Assembly (NCBI RefSeq): GCF_030646015.1
Contig: NZ_JAUSLT010000132.1
Coordinates: 1 to 64,000, forward strand
Reading direction: 5' to 3'
Source: Bradyrhizobium sp.
GTDB lineage: Bacteria > Pseudomonadota > Alphaproteobacteria > Rhizobiales > Xanthobacteraceae
DNA: 64,000 bases
Made by a program: the position numbers and the translations under genes. The first letter of the stretch is position 1. Each line of letters begins with the position of its first letter. Below are positions 29,113-38,061 of the stretch, piece by piece. Under the pieces are notes generated by a model that searched no databases, was not told where the DNA came from, and saw only the letters and a program-made list of their open reading frames with translations.

Positions 29113-29195
29113 GGCTAACCTCCAGGCTGTCAAATTGGTCAGTCGTATCAGCGCCGAGGTTCAAGCCCGGATCGCGAATACCGCTGCTGGTCTGC

Positions 29196-29426
29196 TTATT
29201 TTGTCTTTTTGACGGGTTCCGCCGGCCGCGCGCCGCCCCAGGGGTCGTATTTTTCCCTGGATTCGGGAATCCGCTCGAGTGCGGCCTTGTAGGCCTTCTC
29301 GTCGACGACCGGCTTCTTCTCCTCGACCTTCCTGGTCTCCTCCTTGGGCCGGTTGGCCTGGGCGTGTGCGGGCATGGCCAGCAAGGCCATCATCGCCACC
29401 GCCATCGCAACCGTGAAGATCTTCAT
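29196..29426 (-). CDS. small secreted protein with DPWG motif (76 aa)
   Basis: A 76-residue protein: signal peptide MKIFTVAMAVAMMALLAMPAHA, a charged helix (RPKEETRKVEEKKPVV), EKAYKAALERIP and YDPWGGARP. A paralogue of the 10075-10350 gene by the (D/E)KAYK...IP...DPWG core. GGAGA precedes the ATG. Lies upstream of the orthocaspase on the same strand, 83 bp apart, so possibly co-transcribed. Function unknown. Confidence 0.75.
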   Translation of the reverse strand: MKIFTVAMAVAMMALLAMPAHAQANRPKEETRKVEEKKPVVDEKAYKAALERIPESREKYDPWGGARPAEPVKKTK

Positions 29427-29599
29427 CGCCTGGTCTCCCTGTCATCCTGGCTGCCAACCTAGCCTGCGGGGCGATCATGGCAAAGCCCCGGGGGGGTGGT
29501 GTGCCCCAAGGGACCCGGTTCCGGCAATTTGATGATGCAGCAGCGCGAATTGCTCCCCAATTGCGGGCAATTTTAACGGGCGTAGGATAAAAACGGCGG

Positions 29600-29998
29600 A
29601 TGCGGCGGGTCGTTGTTCACTGGGCGTTGATGGTCGGCGTGGCGTTGGCACTGGCAGGCTGCGGCCTTGCCGACAGCCGCTCGCCGGTGCCGGAGTTCAT
29701 GCGGAACAAGGCCCCCGATCCGCCCCCGCCGGAAACGCCGCCCGACGTCAAACGGCTGGTGCGGGAGAAACTGGATTCGCTGTTCACGGCGGCCTCGAAC
29801 CCGCGCGGTGTGCGGGTTTCGCCGCCGCTCCGCGAGGAGAAGGGCGCGGGCTGGACCGCCTGCGTCAGGGCCGAACTGACCTCGGTGATGGGCAAACCGC
29901 TCGGCGCCGAGACCTATCGCCTCATCATCAGCGGCGGCGTCATCACCGACCGGCGGCGTGACGACGACTGCGCATCGGAGACGTACGAGCCGATCTAG
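29600..29998 (+). CDS. lipoprotein (132 aa), unknown function
   Basis: A 132-residue protein with a lipoprotein signal ending LALAGC (lipidated Cys about 21). A Pro-rich linker (APDPPPPETPPDVK) follows, then a small domain with a Cys pair (WTACVRAEL, DDCASETY) and RRDDD. ATG with GGCGG upstream only weakly; coding character and lipobox support it. Presumably anchored in a membrane facing the periplasm. No family recognised. Confidence 0.75.
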   Translation: MRRVVVHWALMVGVALALAGCGLADSRSPVPEFMRNKAPDPPPPETPPDVKRLVREKLDSLFTAASNPRGVRVSPPLREEKGAGWTACVRAELTSVMGKPLGAETYRLIISGGVITDRRRDDDCASETYEPI

Positions 29999-30095
29999 CG
30001 GCGCTCCCCGATTGGCGGGCGTCGTCAACGATCCGCCCTGCGGTACGGAGCACGTGTAGAACTGCCCGAGATCGTATCAGACCGATCCGCCGGGA

Positions 30096-30359
30096 TCAGT
30101 GTCCCCGAATGGCTGGGTCGCTTCGGGGCGCCGTGATCGAGACGAACGCAGCCAGCCACTGGGCCTTGGCGCGGCGCAGCAACAGCTTCACGATCTCGGT
30201 TCGAATCTCCGGGATCGGCGCCAGCCCGATCACATCGTCGGCCTGGCGCATGATCTGGTCTCTTGCCCCAGGTGGCAGTTGCGCCCAGCACAGCACGACG
30301 GCTGCGCCTAGGTGCTGGAAGATCAATTCATCGGACGGGCGCTCTGATGAGGTCGGCAT
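30096..30359 (-). CDS. conserved small helical protein (87 aa)
   Basis: An 87-residue soluble protein starting MPTSSERPSDELIFQHLGAA, with a largely helical body (LCWAQLPPGARDQIMRQADDVIGLAPIPEI and then VKLLLRRAKAQW, given as separate pieces). AAGGAG lies before the ATG at 30359; the longer start at 30401 is not supported. No domain recognised. Upstream of it on the same strand is the globin-coupled chemoreceptor, 100 bp away. Confidence 0.65.
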   Translation of the reverse strand: MPTSSERPSDELIFQHLGAAVVLCWAQLPPGARDQIMRQADDVIGLAPIPEIRTEIVKLLLRRAKAQWLAAFVSITAPRSDPAIRGH

Positions 30360-30459
30360 GCAGGTCTCCTTGAAGTTCGCACCGGGACGCTGTCGAAACA
30401 AATCATGACAACTCCGAACCCAACCTGAACCGCGATTTCATGTCGGCACGGCATCCGCG

Positions 30460-31812
30460 TCAGGCGGCCCGTATAGCCGAGAAGAAACCTTCGACACTCG
30501 TGCGCAGCATCTCCGATTGCTGCGAGAGCTTGTTGGCGGAAGACAGCAATTGCGCGGCGGTTTGGCCGGTTTCGCTCGCGGCCTGACTGACACCGCCGAT
30601 GTTGCTCGAAACATCCTGGGTGCCCCGGGCGGCCTCCTGAATATTGCGCGCGATCTCGGCAGTCGCCATTCCCTGTTGCTCGACGGCCGCCGCGATCGCC
30701 GTTGCGATCTCGTTGACCGACGCGATCGTCGTTCCGATTTCCTCGATCGAACCTACCGATTGCTTTGTTGCGGTCTGGATCGCGAGAATGTGCTGGCTGA
30801 TTTCGTCGGTCGCCTTCGCCGTCTGCTCGGCCAGTGCCTTGACCTCGGAGGCTACGACCGCGAAGCCCCTGCCCGCATCGCCGGCGCGCGCGGCTTCGAT
30901 GGTGGCATTCAACGCCAGCAGGTTGGTCTGCCCCGCGATGGTGTTGATGAGTTCGACGACCGCGCCGATCCGCTGCGCAGCTTCCGCGAGGCCTTGCATG
31001 CCGGCGCTGGACTGGCTGGCCTGCTCCACCGCCTTGCCCGTCATCCTGGCGGACTCCGTAACCTGACGACCGATCTCCTTGACCGACGACGTCAGTTGCT
31101 CGGTAGCCGACGCCACCGCCTGCACGTTGGCGGAGGCCTCCTCCGAGGCAGCGGCCACGGTGGTGGTTTGCTGGGTCGACTGTTCGGCATTGGCGGCGAG
31201 CGCATTGGCGGCGTTCTGCAGATTTTCTGCCGAGCCCCCGACCGTCTTCAGCACGATCTTCATCTGACCGTCGAAATCCCGGATCGCGGTCGTGATTTTG
31301 TCCTGCTGGTTCTGACGCTCCGCCAGCATCGCTTCCTGATACACCGAAATCGCGATGTCCATGTCCAGCAGCACCGCACAGTTCAAGGCCGTCAGCACCC
31401 CCGAGAGACGAGCGGGCTTCCAGCGATACTGACCAACAGCGAGGGCAGCGAGCTGGCTCAGCACGAAATTGTATCCGCCAATGTACCAGCGCGGCTCCAG
31501 CCCGATCTTGTTGTGGATCAGGCCGATCGTGCGCACGCCCTGCATGTACTCTTGATCGAAGCGGCCGTTGAACAGGCGCGCCCAGTGCGCCCCCTGAGCT
31601 GCCTTGAGACGCGGAATATCGCTTCCAATCAGGCGCGCCAGCTGAGGCTCCTTGGCGATATGCCGGTAAAAGCCTTCGAGGACCTCCGGCAGTGCCGGCT
31701 CGACAACCTTCCAGAATTCACGCAGCAGTTCGCCGGTCGCGTCGTCGATGCGCATGAAGCGCATCCGGGATTCACGATCCTGACTGCGGATTGCCACGAT
31801 TGCTTCGGTCAT
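30460..31812 (-). CDS. globin-coupled methyl-accepting chemotaxis protein (HemAT-like)
   Basis: A 450-residue soluble chemoreceptor. An N-terminal protoglobin domain (about 20-175) has the proximal His in RTIGLIHNKIGLEPRWY (His100). The C-terminal signalling domain (about 190-445) has the hairpin tip AGQTNLLALNATIEAARAG and FAVVASEVKALAEQT. There are no membrane segments and no HAMP domain, so it is a cytosolic oxygen or gas sensor like HemAT. It would feed CheW/CheA. An FNR-like element shared with the GGDEF/EAL gene lies 145-172 bp upstream. Confidence 0.92.
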   Translation of the reverse strand: MTEAIVAIRSQDRESRMRFMRIDDATGELLREFWKVVEPALPEVLEGFYRHIAKEPQLARLIGSDIPRLKAAQGAHWARLFNGRFDQEYMQGVRTIGLIHNKIGLEPRWYIGGYNFVLSQLAALAVGQYRWKPARLSGVLTALNCAVLLDMDIAISVYQEAMLAERQNQQDKITTAIRDFDGQMKIVLKTVGGSAENLQNAANALAANAEQSTQQTTTVAAASEEASANVQAVASATEQLTSSVKEIGRQVTESARMTGKAVEQASQSSAGMQGLAEAAQRIGAVVELINTIAGQTNLLALNATIEAARAGDAGRGFAVVASEVKALAEQTAKATDEISQHILAIQTATKQSVGSIEEIGTTIASVNEIATAIAAAVEQQGMATAEIARNIQEAARGTQDVSSNIGGVSQAASETGQTAAQLLSSANKLSQQSEMLRTSVEGFFSAIRAA

Positions 31813-32189
31813 TGATTGCTCTCCCTGAAATCAAAACCAGAATAGAATTCTTGCGGAAGACTCTTGCGAATAAATGCGACGCTACTGGTGCGTACAAGCG
31901 ATCACTTCAACGCAAAAATGCTAGATCGATTCTCAGAAAAACTCCGAGCGCCATAACTTGATCCAGGTTGTTGATCTACGTTAAGGCGACAGGCGCGGTG
32001 CCGCTGCGTTCAGGTTGCAATCGGATTGCCGGCAAACGTCTGATAGGTCGCGCGCGGCCAAAGTCCGAAAGACGCTTGCATTTCAATTTGCTCTATTAGC
32101 AAATTCTGATAGATGCATTTGCAACAATTCTCCAGCGTCGGAGAATTTTCACTTCGCGTGGTTGCGAGCCATGAGGCAAAACACTCCGA
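31813..32189. other. divergent region between chemoreceptor and Crp/Fnr genes
   Basis: 377 bp without an accepted gene. Holds the FNR-like element at 31957-31984 and a 69-codon ORF (32015-32224) overlapping the regulator start, which has no recognised features. The region right of 32090 is notably AT-richer. Confidence 0.5.
31957..31984 (-). promoter_or_regulatory. FNR-like composite element
   Basis: CTTGATC at 31957, GTTGTT, ATCT, then TTAA at 31981-31984. On the minus strand this includes TTAA-CGTAGA-TCAA, one mismatch from the FixK2 box. It aligns at 20 of 28 positions with the element at 36518-36545. Confidence 0.5.
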
Positions 32190-32906
32190 ATGACTCTTGT
32201 GTCACTTTGCGTAACCTGCCCTAACCGCGAAGCTGGTCTTTGCGGAGCCCTGCTCGGAGCTGTTTCGGAAGCCTCGAAATCAGATCAGAATTCCGGCTGG
32301 CAGCATTTCACCGCTGCCCGAGCGGGTGAGCAAATCGCCGTCCGAAATCAGGTCTCCAGCGACGTATTCGTTCTGTGTGCTGGCTGGGCTTTCCGCTACT
32401 ATCAGCTTTCCGACGGCCGCAGGCAAATCCTGCAATTCCTGCTGCCTGGCGATATTTTTTCTCCCACGACCATCTTCGAGAAAGCATTCTATTTCTCGGT
32501 CAAGGCGTTGACCCAGGTTCGGCTAAGCGCATTTGCACGTTCCGAAATCCGCGTAAGGTGCGCCGCCGATTCCAGCGTTCAACGGGCGATCGCGAAGGCC
32601 TGCGTAGCCGAAACCCTTGACGCCGCCGAACTTTCTACCGCACTCGGCCAGTTCTCGGCCGAAGAACGCATCGCCTATCTGCTGTTGCACCTGATACCGC
32701 GGATAGCAGCGCGGAACGTAATCCGCGAACAGCGCTACCCGTTTCCGTTGCGCCAGCAGCACATCGCCGACGCGGTCGGACTGACTCCAGTCCATGTCAG
32801 CCGGGTGTTCGGCCAATTTCGCGAACGCCGCATTCTCGCACTGTCCGAGGGCGTGCTGACGGTTTCCAACCTTGCGGAACTGGAAAAGATCGGTTCGCTG
32901 CGATAG
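32190..32906 (+). CDS. Crp/Fnr regulator with N-terminal cysteines
   Basis: A 238-residue regulator with the N-terminal motif CVTCPNREAGLC (Cys7, Cys10, Cys18), then a beta-roll (VFVLCAGWAFRYYQLSDG, RQILQFLLPGDIF), a further Cys near residue 116-126, and a helix-turn-helix around QQHIADAVGLTPVHVSRVFGQ. Cysteines in this place resemble the Fe-S-cluster ligands of FNR/FnrN-type oxygen sensors (CxxC-x7-C). An oxygen- or NO-sensing role is inferred, not proven. Start ATG at 32190 has no strong ribosome-binding site. Confidence 0.82.
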   Translation: MTLVSLCVTCPNREAGLCGALLGAVSEASKSDQNSGWQHFTAARAGEQIAVRNQVSSDVFVLCAGWAFRYYQLSDGRRQILQFLLPGDIFSPTTIFEKAFYFSVKALTQVRLSAFARSEIRVRCAADSSVQRAIAKACVAETLDAAELSTALGQFSAEERIAYLLLHLIPRIAARNVIREQRYPFPLRQQHIADAVGLTPVHVSRVFGQFRERRILALSEGVLTVSNLAELEKIGSLR

Positions 32907-32934
32907 CGCTCCGTCACGGCGACGCTGCACCTGT

Positions 32935-34032
32935 TCAATTCGGACTTGCCGCCAGAGACCGTTCACGCAACCGGTAGAACTGAACCGCCTGTCTGGCGGT
33001 TTCCGGCCTCAGCCGCAGGAAGGTTTCAAGCAGCTGGTCGAGATCTCCAGTCGATCTCTCCGCCGGCGCTTGCAGCTGCAGGATCGCCCTGGTCGTCTTC
33101 CAGCTCAAACAGGAGGCCTTGGCCAGCACGAGAACCTGTTCCGACCGTACCTCGACCAGGGCACGCTCGATGAGGCCGACAGGGAGGTCGCAGATGACGG
33201 ACAGCGCCAGCACGGTTTCGGCGAACTTCTCCGCGCTGGCAAACTCGAACAGCGCGGCTTCGTCGAGCTTGCCGGTCCCGTCGAGCGACTGAACAAGCGC
33301 GCGCGCCGTGGCGAAATCCGCCGACGTTTCCCTGGTCTGGGACTGAAGCTTGCTCGCCGCCCGCGTGACGATGTCGGCCATCCGAGCGGCCTTGCGCGGA
33401 TCCTCTTTCGACAGTCTGCGTTTCAGGGACTCGGAGGCGTCGGCGAACAGCTTGAGCAGATGCCGCCGCGGGATCTCGCGCCGGGACCAAGTGCAAAGCG
33501 CCAGCGCGTCGTCGTCAGACGATCGCCTTACCAGCGAAGAATATCCAAACTCGGAGAACGAAGCGCCCGGATTTGCCGCGGCACTCAGCGCAACCTGCCG
33601 GTTTCCCCGCTCGACAAGGATGTCGGTCACGGATTCCGGAATGGTTTTGCGGGTCGAGATCGCCAGCAAATGTGCCTGGCTCTTGGTCTTGGCGCCGTCC
33701 GCCAGCGTGATCTCGTCCAATTGCTCCGAGCGTGAAAGCACCGGACCGGCAACGTCGATAACGTCGTCGAGCGCCAGCTGGCGCAATATCCGGGGCGGCG
33801 CGACGGGACTGAGCGCCAGATACTCGGCGAAACAGCCGCGCGCAGAGGTTTCGATTTCATCGACCAGCTGAAGCAAGACGTCGTCGAACACCGCGGTCTG
33901 CTCATCCGAGAGATTTCCGGAGTTCGACGCGAAGAGATCGGCGACGCGGCGCAACATCGCAGCCCGCCGTCCGATATCGCTGCCCGCGATCGCCGTCTCG
34001 AGCTCCTCGACCAGGGACTGGTTGACAATCAC
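32935..34032 (-). CDS. DUF2336 family protein
   Basis: A 365-residue soluble alpha-helical protein. The arrangement of Asp/Leu-rich repeats, ILRQLALDDVIDVAGPVLSRS and KTKSQAHLLAISTRKTIPE..VTDILVERG (cited in parts), matches DUF2336, an alphaproteobacterial family with HEAT-like character. Function unknown; such proteins often sit by signalling genes. Flanked by the Crp/Fnr gene (convergent, 28 bp) and by the GGDEF/EAL gene upstream on the same strand (57 bp). Confidence 0.82.
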   Translation of the reverse strand: MIVNQSLVEELETAIAGSDIGRRAAMLRRVADLFASNSGNLSDEQTAVFDDVLLQLVDEIETSARGCFAEYLALSPVAPPRILRQLALDDVIDVAGPVLSRSEQLDEITLADGAKTKSQAHLLAISTRKTIPESVTDILVERGNRQVALSAAANPGASFSEFGYSSLVRRSSDDDALALCTWSRREIPRRHLLKLFADASESLKRRLSKEDPRKAARMADIVTRAASKLQSQTRETSADFATARALVQSLDGTGKLDEAALFEFASAEKFAETVLALSVICDLPVGLIERALVEVRSEQVLVLAKASCLSWKTTRAILQLQAPAERSTGDLDQLLETFLRLRPETARQAVQFYRLRERSLAASPN

Positions 34033-34089
34033 GGTGCTGGCCTCTGGCCCGGCGGACTGCGAAGAAAGCTCGCGCCACGGCGCATTTTC

Positions 34090-36387
34090 TCAGGCCGCCT
34101 CATCTGCCCGCATGATCAGTTCGAGTGCAGAAAAGTCGAGTTCCGCCAACGGACACGGGCGACCGAACAGGTAGCCCTGAACGTAATCGACGCCCTGGGC
34201 CCGCAGCAGTTCAAACTGCGATTTTGTTTCCACACCCTCGGCGGTCACGGCAATTTCCAGTCCTCGCGCGAGCGTCAGGATCGACGCCACCACGGCCCGG
34301 CAATCCGTTCGGGTCAACAAGCCCTGCGTGAAGGACTTGTCGATCTTGATCTTGTCGAACGGAAACAGCAGCAGGTAGCTGAGCGAGGCATATCCGGTTC
34401 CGAAGTCGTCAAGGGCAATGGTAATGCCGATATTCTTGAGCTGCTGAATCACAAGCACGTTGCTCTCCTTGTCCTGCAGCAGCAAGGATTCGGTGATCTC
34501 CAGTTCCAGCCTCTCCGGCGGCAATCCCGACTCCACCAGCACGCACAGGATGACGTCGAACAGCGTACCCGCCCGGAATTGCGAGGCCGACAGATTGACC
34601 GCCACCTTGATATCCTCCGGCCAGGACACCGCATCGGCGCACGCGCGCCGCAGGATCCATTGCCCCAGCCATTCCATCAGCCCGGTCTCTTCGGCGATGC
34701 CGATGAAACGATCCGGATACAGCAGTCCCGCGACGGGATGGCGCCATCGGACCAGCGCCTCCATTCCGCAGGGCCGCGACGTCGCGGTATCGAACAGCGG
34801 CTGATAATGCAGCTCGAATTCGTCGCGCGACAGCGCCGCCCGCATATCGTTGACCAGCTGCAGCCGCGAGATCGCCTTCTCGCCCAGATCCTCGTCGAAG
34901 AAGCTGAAGCTGTTACGCCCCTCGGACTTCACCCGGTACAGGGCAAGGTCGGCCTTCTTGAGCAGGTCGCCCGCTTTGGTGCCGTTCGCCGGAGCCAGCG
35001 CGATGCCGATGCTGGTCCCGATGCAGACATCCTGCCCATCCAGTCGGAATGGCATGGCTGTCAACTCCAGCAGCCTGACCGCCAGCTCGATCGCATCCTC
35101 CCTCTGATCGGTCACGCTTGTTTGAATGATCGCAAACTCATCGCCGCCGAGACGCGCGATCATGTCGGTCTCGCCAAGCGACGCTTTGAAACGGCCCGCC
35201 AGCTCCTTGAGCAGGGTATCTCCGGCGGCGTGCCCAAGCGTATCGTTGACCTGCTTGAATCCGTCGAGATCCAGCATCAGGGTGGTCAGCGCGCCGCCGT
35301 GCAGCTGCATGTGAGCCAGCGCTTCGTTCATCCGCTCCAGCAGCGCCGCGCGGTTGGCCAGTCCGGTCAGCGCATCATGCGTCGCCGCATGGGAAATCTG
35401 GGCTTCGGCATGTTTTCGCGCGGTGATATCGATCCGGATTGCCATATACGCAATCGGTTTGCCCTGGGCACCGAGCTGCGGGGTGATGACGGTGTCGACC
35501 CAATAGAGCGCACCGGATTTGGACCTGTTGCATAATTCGCCGCGCCAGACCTCGCCGCTCGCGATGCAGCGATACATGTCGCGGAACAATTCCTTCGAAT
35601 GCGTGCCGGAATTCAGGATGCGGTGGTTCCGCCCCAGCAATTCCGCGCGGGAATATCCGCTGATCCTGCAGAAATTATCGTTTGCATAGGTGATGTTGCC
35701 GGTAAGATCGGTCACCGCGACGATGACAGCCTGGTCGATCGCATACTGCTTTTCGATCAGTTCCTGCTGGACGGCGTCGGCGCGGGTTTCCGCAAGCCGG
35801 GCGTCGGTGATGTCCCGGTGAACCTCGATCAATCCGCCGTCGAGCATGGGGTGGCGACTGACGGCGATGACGTTGCCATTGCAGAGCTCATCCGTCGTAT
35901 GGACCGTCTCCCGGGAACCTGCCTTGACGAGGCAATCGTCGACATACTGCGCCGCATTCGGCGGGCAGCAGCCGGCGGCCACGCGGCTGTCGAGAATTTC
36001 GTGCAGCGAGGTCCCGAGCTGGGTCTGCGCCGGCGTCAGCCCATACATCGTGGCGAAGTGGCTGTTGCTGACAACGACCCGGAGGTCGGAATCGAAGATA
36101 CACAGGCCGTTCGGCGTGCTTTCGATCGCCGTCTTCAACAGGATCTCCGGCCGCGCCTGCCGCGATGCCGCACGTGTACCCTTCGAACGTTGTGCGGCGC
36201 AGATGCCGCCTGCGAACAGGACCGCAGCGATCGGCAGGATGGCGTAGAGACCGGATATTCCAGGCGCGAGCTGGAGCGCGATCGTGGCCGCACCGGCGAC
36301 GACCAGCATCACAGCGCCCTGCAAGCGCGCGCCGAGCATATGCCAAGCCCTCAATGGCTGGTTCAATGCTGTCGATTGCTGGCTCAA
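34090..36387 (-). CDS. PAS-PAS-GGDEF-EAL cyclic-di-GMP protein
   Basis: A 765-residue membrane-associated regulator. Two hydrophobic segments (about 22-65), two PAS-type sensors (about 85-195 and 212-325), then a GGDEF domain with LGGDEFAI (residues 413-420) and an EAL domain with EALVRW (543-548) and later ITESLLLQD and DDFGTGYASL. Both catalytic motifs are intact. The RxxD inhibitory site before GGDEF is absent (GETD instead). It could make and/or degrade c-di-GMP. An FNR-like site lies 131-158 bp upstream. Confidence 0.93.
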   Translation of the reverse strand: MSQQSTALNQPLRAWHMLGARLQGAVMLVVAGAATIALQLAPGISGLYAILPIAAVLFAGGICAAQRSKGTRAASRQARPEILLKTAIESTPNGLCIFDSDLRVVVSNSHFATMYGLTPAQTQLGTSLHEILDSRVAAGCCPPNAAQYVDDCLVKAGSRETVHTTDELCNGNVIAVSRHPMLDGGLIEVHRDITDARLAETRADAVQQELIEKQYAIDQAVIVAVTDLTGNITYANDNFCRISGYSRAELLGRNHRILNSGTHSKELFRDMYRCIASGEVWRGELCNRSKSGALYWVDTVITPQLGAQGKPIAYMAIRIDITARKHAEAQISHAATHDALTGLANRAALLERMNEALAHMQLHGGALTTLMLDLDGFKQVNDTLGHAAGDTLLKELAGRFKASLGETDMIARLGGDEFAIIQTSVTDQREDAIELAVRLLELTAMPFRLDGQDVCIGTSIGIALAPANGTKAGDLLKKADLALYRVKSEGRNSFSFFDEDLGEKAISRLQLVNDMRAALSRDEFELHYQPLFDTATSRPCGMEALVRWRHPVAGLLYPDRFIGIAEETGLMEWLGQWILRRACADAVSWPEDIKVAVNLSASQFRAGTLFDVILCVLVESGLPPERLELEITESLLLQDKESNVLVIQQLKNIGITIALDDFGTGYASLSYLLLFPFDKIKIDKSFTQGLLTRTDCRAVVASILTLARGLEIAVTAEGVETKSQFELLRAQGVDYVQGYLFGRPCPLAELDFSALELIMRADEAA

Positions 36388-36828
36388 CGGCTTGATCCGA
36401 AGTTCTTCTTGATGAAGCTCATCTCACCACATGCTTGTTTTGCGTTGCATTGAAGCATCGACAGCGCCGTCCGATCAAAACGAATAAGGGGCTTGAATTA
36501 ATCCTCAAACGCACGGACTTGATCTGTGTTGTTAATCTGGATCAATGCGAAGCACGCCAGGTTTTCTTCGTCGACCAAGGACGGTGGGAATCACGGCAAA
36601 GCAGCCCCGTCGGCGCAGCCTACGCGACCACCGCATCCGAGATCTGCGACCGGTCCAGTCCGGCTCACACCTTCGGCATGATGAACAGCTCGTTAACATT
36701 ACCGCTCAAATTGCATCGCCGCGCAGGCGGGTTTTTCCAATCTTTTTCGGTAGCGTCCTCGTCAAGGCAATGCAGGAAGCGACGCCACGCGCGCTCGCTT
36801 CGATCATCGCGAACGGGGAAACGGGGAC
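36388..36828. other. intergenic region, no convincing gene
   Basis: 441 bp between divergent GGDEF/EAL and GNAT genes. Contains the FNR-like element at 36518-36545. Plus-strand ORFs of 98-136 codons here (36435-36845, 36545-36841) overlap one another, show Arg/Ser-rich non-protein-like composition and were rejected. Confidence 0.5.
36518..36545 (-). promoter_or_regulatory. FNR-like composite element
   Basis: CTTGATC at 36518, then GTTGTT and TTAAT-CTGG-ATCAA at 36532-36545, one mismatch from a perfect FNR dyad. Aligns with 31957-31984. Confidence 0.55.
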
Positions 36829-38061
36829 GTGGTCGAGATAGCTGACAGAGCGGTGGTCCGTGGCACTTCGGTGATCGCGGGCAAGCGGCCGCAGCCGGCA
36901 GCGGCTTCGCGCCATGGCGCCGCCTTTGCGCCGCTCGCGGCGGTGGCCGCGAGCCAATGGCGCGCGCTCGCCGACCGCGCCTTTGAGCCGAACGGTTATT
37001 ATCTGCCCGACTGGGCATTGGCAGTGAACGCCTCGGCGCGCGGCCGCACCGGCGTCTCGGCGCTCGCCGCATGGAGCGACGCTTCACCTGCGTCCGACGG
37101 CTCAGCGCGCCTGATCGGGCTGTTGCCCGCGATTTCGATGTGGCGCGCCTACAAAATTCCGCTTCCCGTTCTGGTCAGCGCCGATCCCTACGGCACGCTT
37201 GGCACGCCGCCGCTCGATCGCGAGCTTGCCGAGGATGCCGCCCTCGGATTGATGCGCGAGGCTCGGAAGGCCGGCGCCCATGCGCTGATCCTGCGCGACG
37301 TTGCACTCGACGGCGCCGCCATCAAGACTTTCACGGAAGTGCTGCGACAGGGCGGCATGCGCCCGCGCTTGCTGCAATCCCACCTCCGCGCCTGCCTCGA
37401 TGCCACGCGCGATGCCGAGGAGTTGCTGCGCGATGCGCTCGGGCCGAAAAAGCTCAAGGAGTTGCGCCGCCAGCGCAACCGGCTGGCCGAGCACGGCGAG
37501 GTCCGTTTCGAGGTGGCGCGCACCCCGCAGCAGATTGCATCTGCGGTCGAGATATTTTTGACGCTGGAAGCCTCCGGCTGGAAAGGCCAACGCGGCACCG
37601 CGCTTGGGCAGTACGACGGCGATGCCGCTTTTGTCCGCCGCGCCACCGCCGACCTCGCGGCATCAGGTCAAGGCGAAGTCGTGACGCTGTTCGCCGGCGA
37701 CACGCCGGTGGCGGCCGCGATCGTGCTGCGGCATCAGGATCGCGCGTTCTATTTCAAGCTCGGGGTCGACGAACGTTTTGCAAAACTGTCGCCCGGCGTG
37801 CAGCTGACGCTCGACCTGACCCGGCATCTCTGCGCCGATCCCGAAATCTCGCTGGTCGATTCCAGCGCCAACGCCGATCATCCCATGATCAACCCGATCT
37901 GGCGCGGGCGCCTGGCGATCGGCGACGTCCTGGTCCCGCTGCGGCCGCGCGATCCCGTGGTGCCGCTGGTCCACGGTGCCCTGAAATTGCGCCAGCTGAT
38001 CCGCGAGCCGCTGCGCCGCGCCGTCAATTTCGTCCGGAAACGCCAGGAGAAAACGTCATGA
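36829..38061 (+). CDS. GNAT-fold (BioF2-like) acyltransferase
   Basis: A 410-residue protein with a GNAT/FemAB-like acyltransferase core in the second half: VEIFLTLEASGWKGQRGTAL and VVTLFAGDTPVAAAIVLRH, then RAFYFKLGVDERFAKLSPGVQL, as in the BioF2-like/CelD group linked to polysaccharide modification. No signal or membrane segment. The start is GTG at 36829, weakly supported. The ATGA overlap with the cupin gene that follows means coupled translation and a likely common pathway. Substrate unknown. Confidence 0.78.
   Translation: MVEIADRAVVRGTSVIAGKRPQPAAASRHGAAFAPLAAVAASQWRALADRAFEPNGYYLPDWALAVNASARGRTGVSALAAWSDASPASDGSARLIGLLPAISMWRAYKIPLPVLVSADPYGTLGTPPLDRELAEDAALGLMREARKAGAHALILRDVALDGAAIKTFTEVLRQGGMRPRLLQSHLRACLDATRDAEELLRDALGPKKLKELRRQRNRLAEHGEVRFEVARTPQQIASAVEIFLTLEASGWKGQRGTALGQYDGDAAFVRRATADLAASGQGEVVTLFAGDTPVAAAIVLRHQDRAFYFKLGVDERFAKLSPGVQLTLDLTRHLCADPEISLVDSSANADHPMINPIWRGRLAIGDVLVPLRPRDPVVPLVHGALKLRQLIREPLRRAVNFVRKRQEKTS

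Noticed and set aside
30517..31815. 432-codon ORF opposite the chemoreceptor
   Set aside because: Shadow of the chemoreceptor; the real gene has globin and MA motifs.
32015..32224. 69-codon ORF before the Crp/Fnr gene
   Set aside because: No family, overlaps the regulator start, and lacks a ribosome-binding site.
36435..36845. plus-strand ORFs upstream of the GNAT gene
   Set aside because: Overlap one another, no domain, start in AT-rich regulatory DNA.
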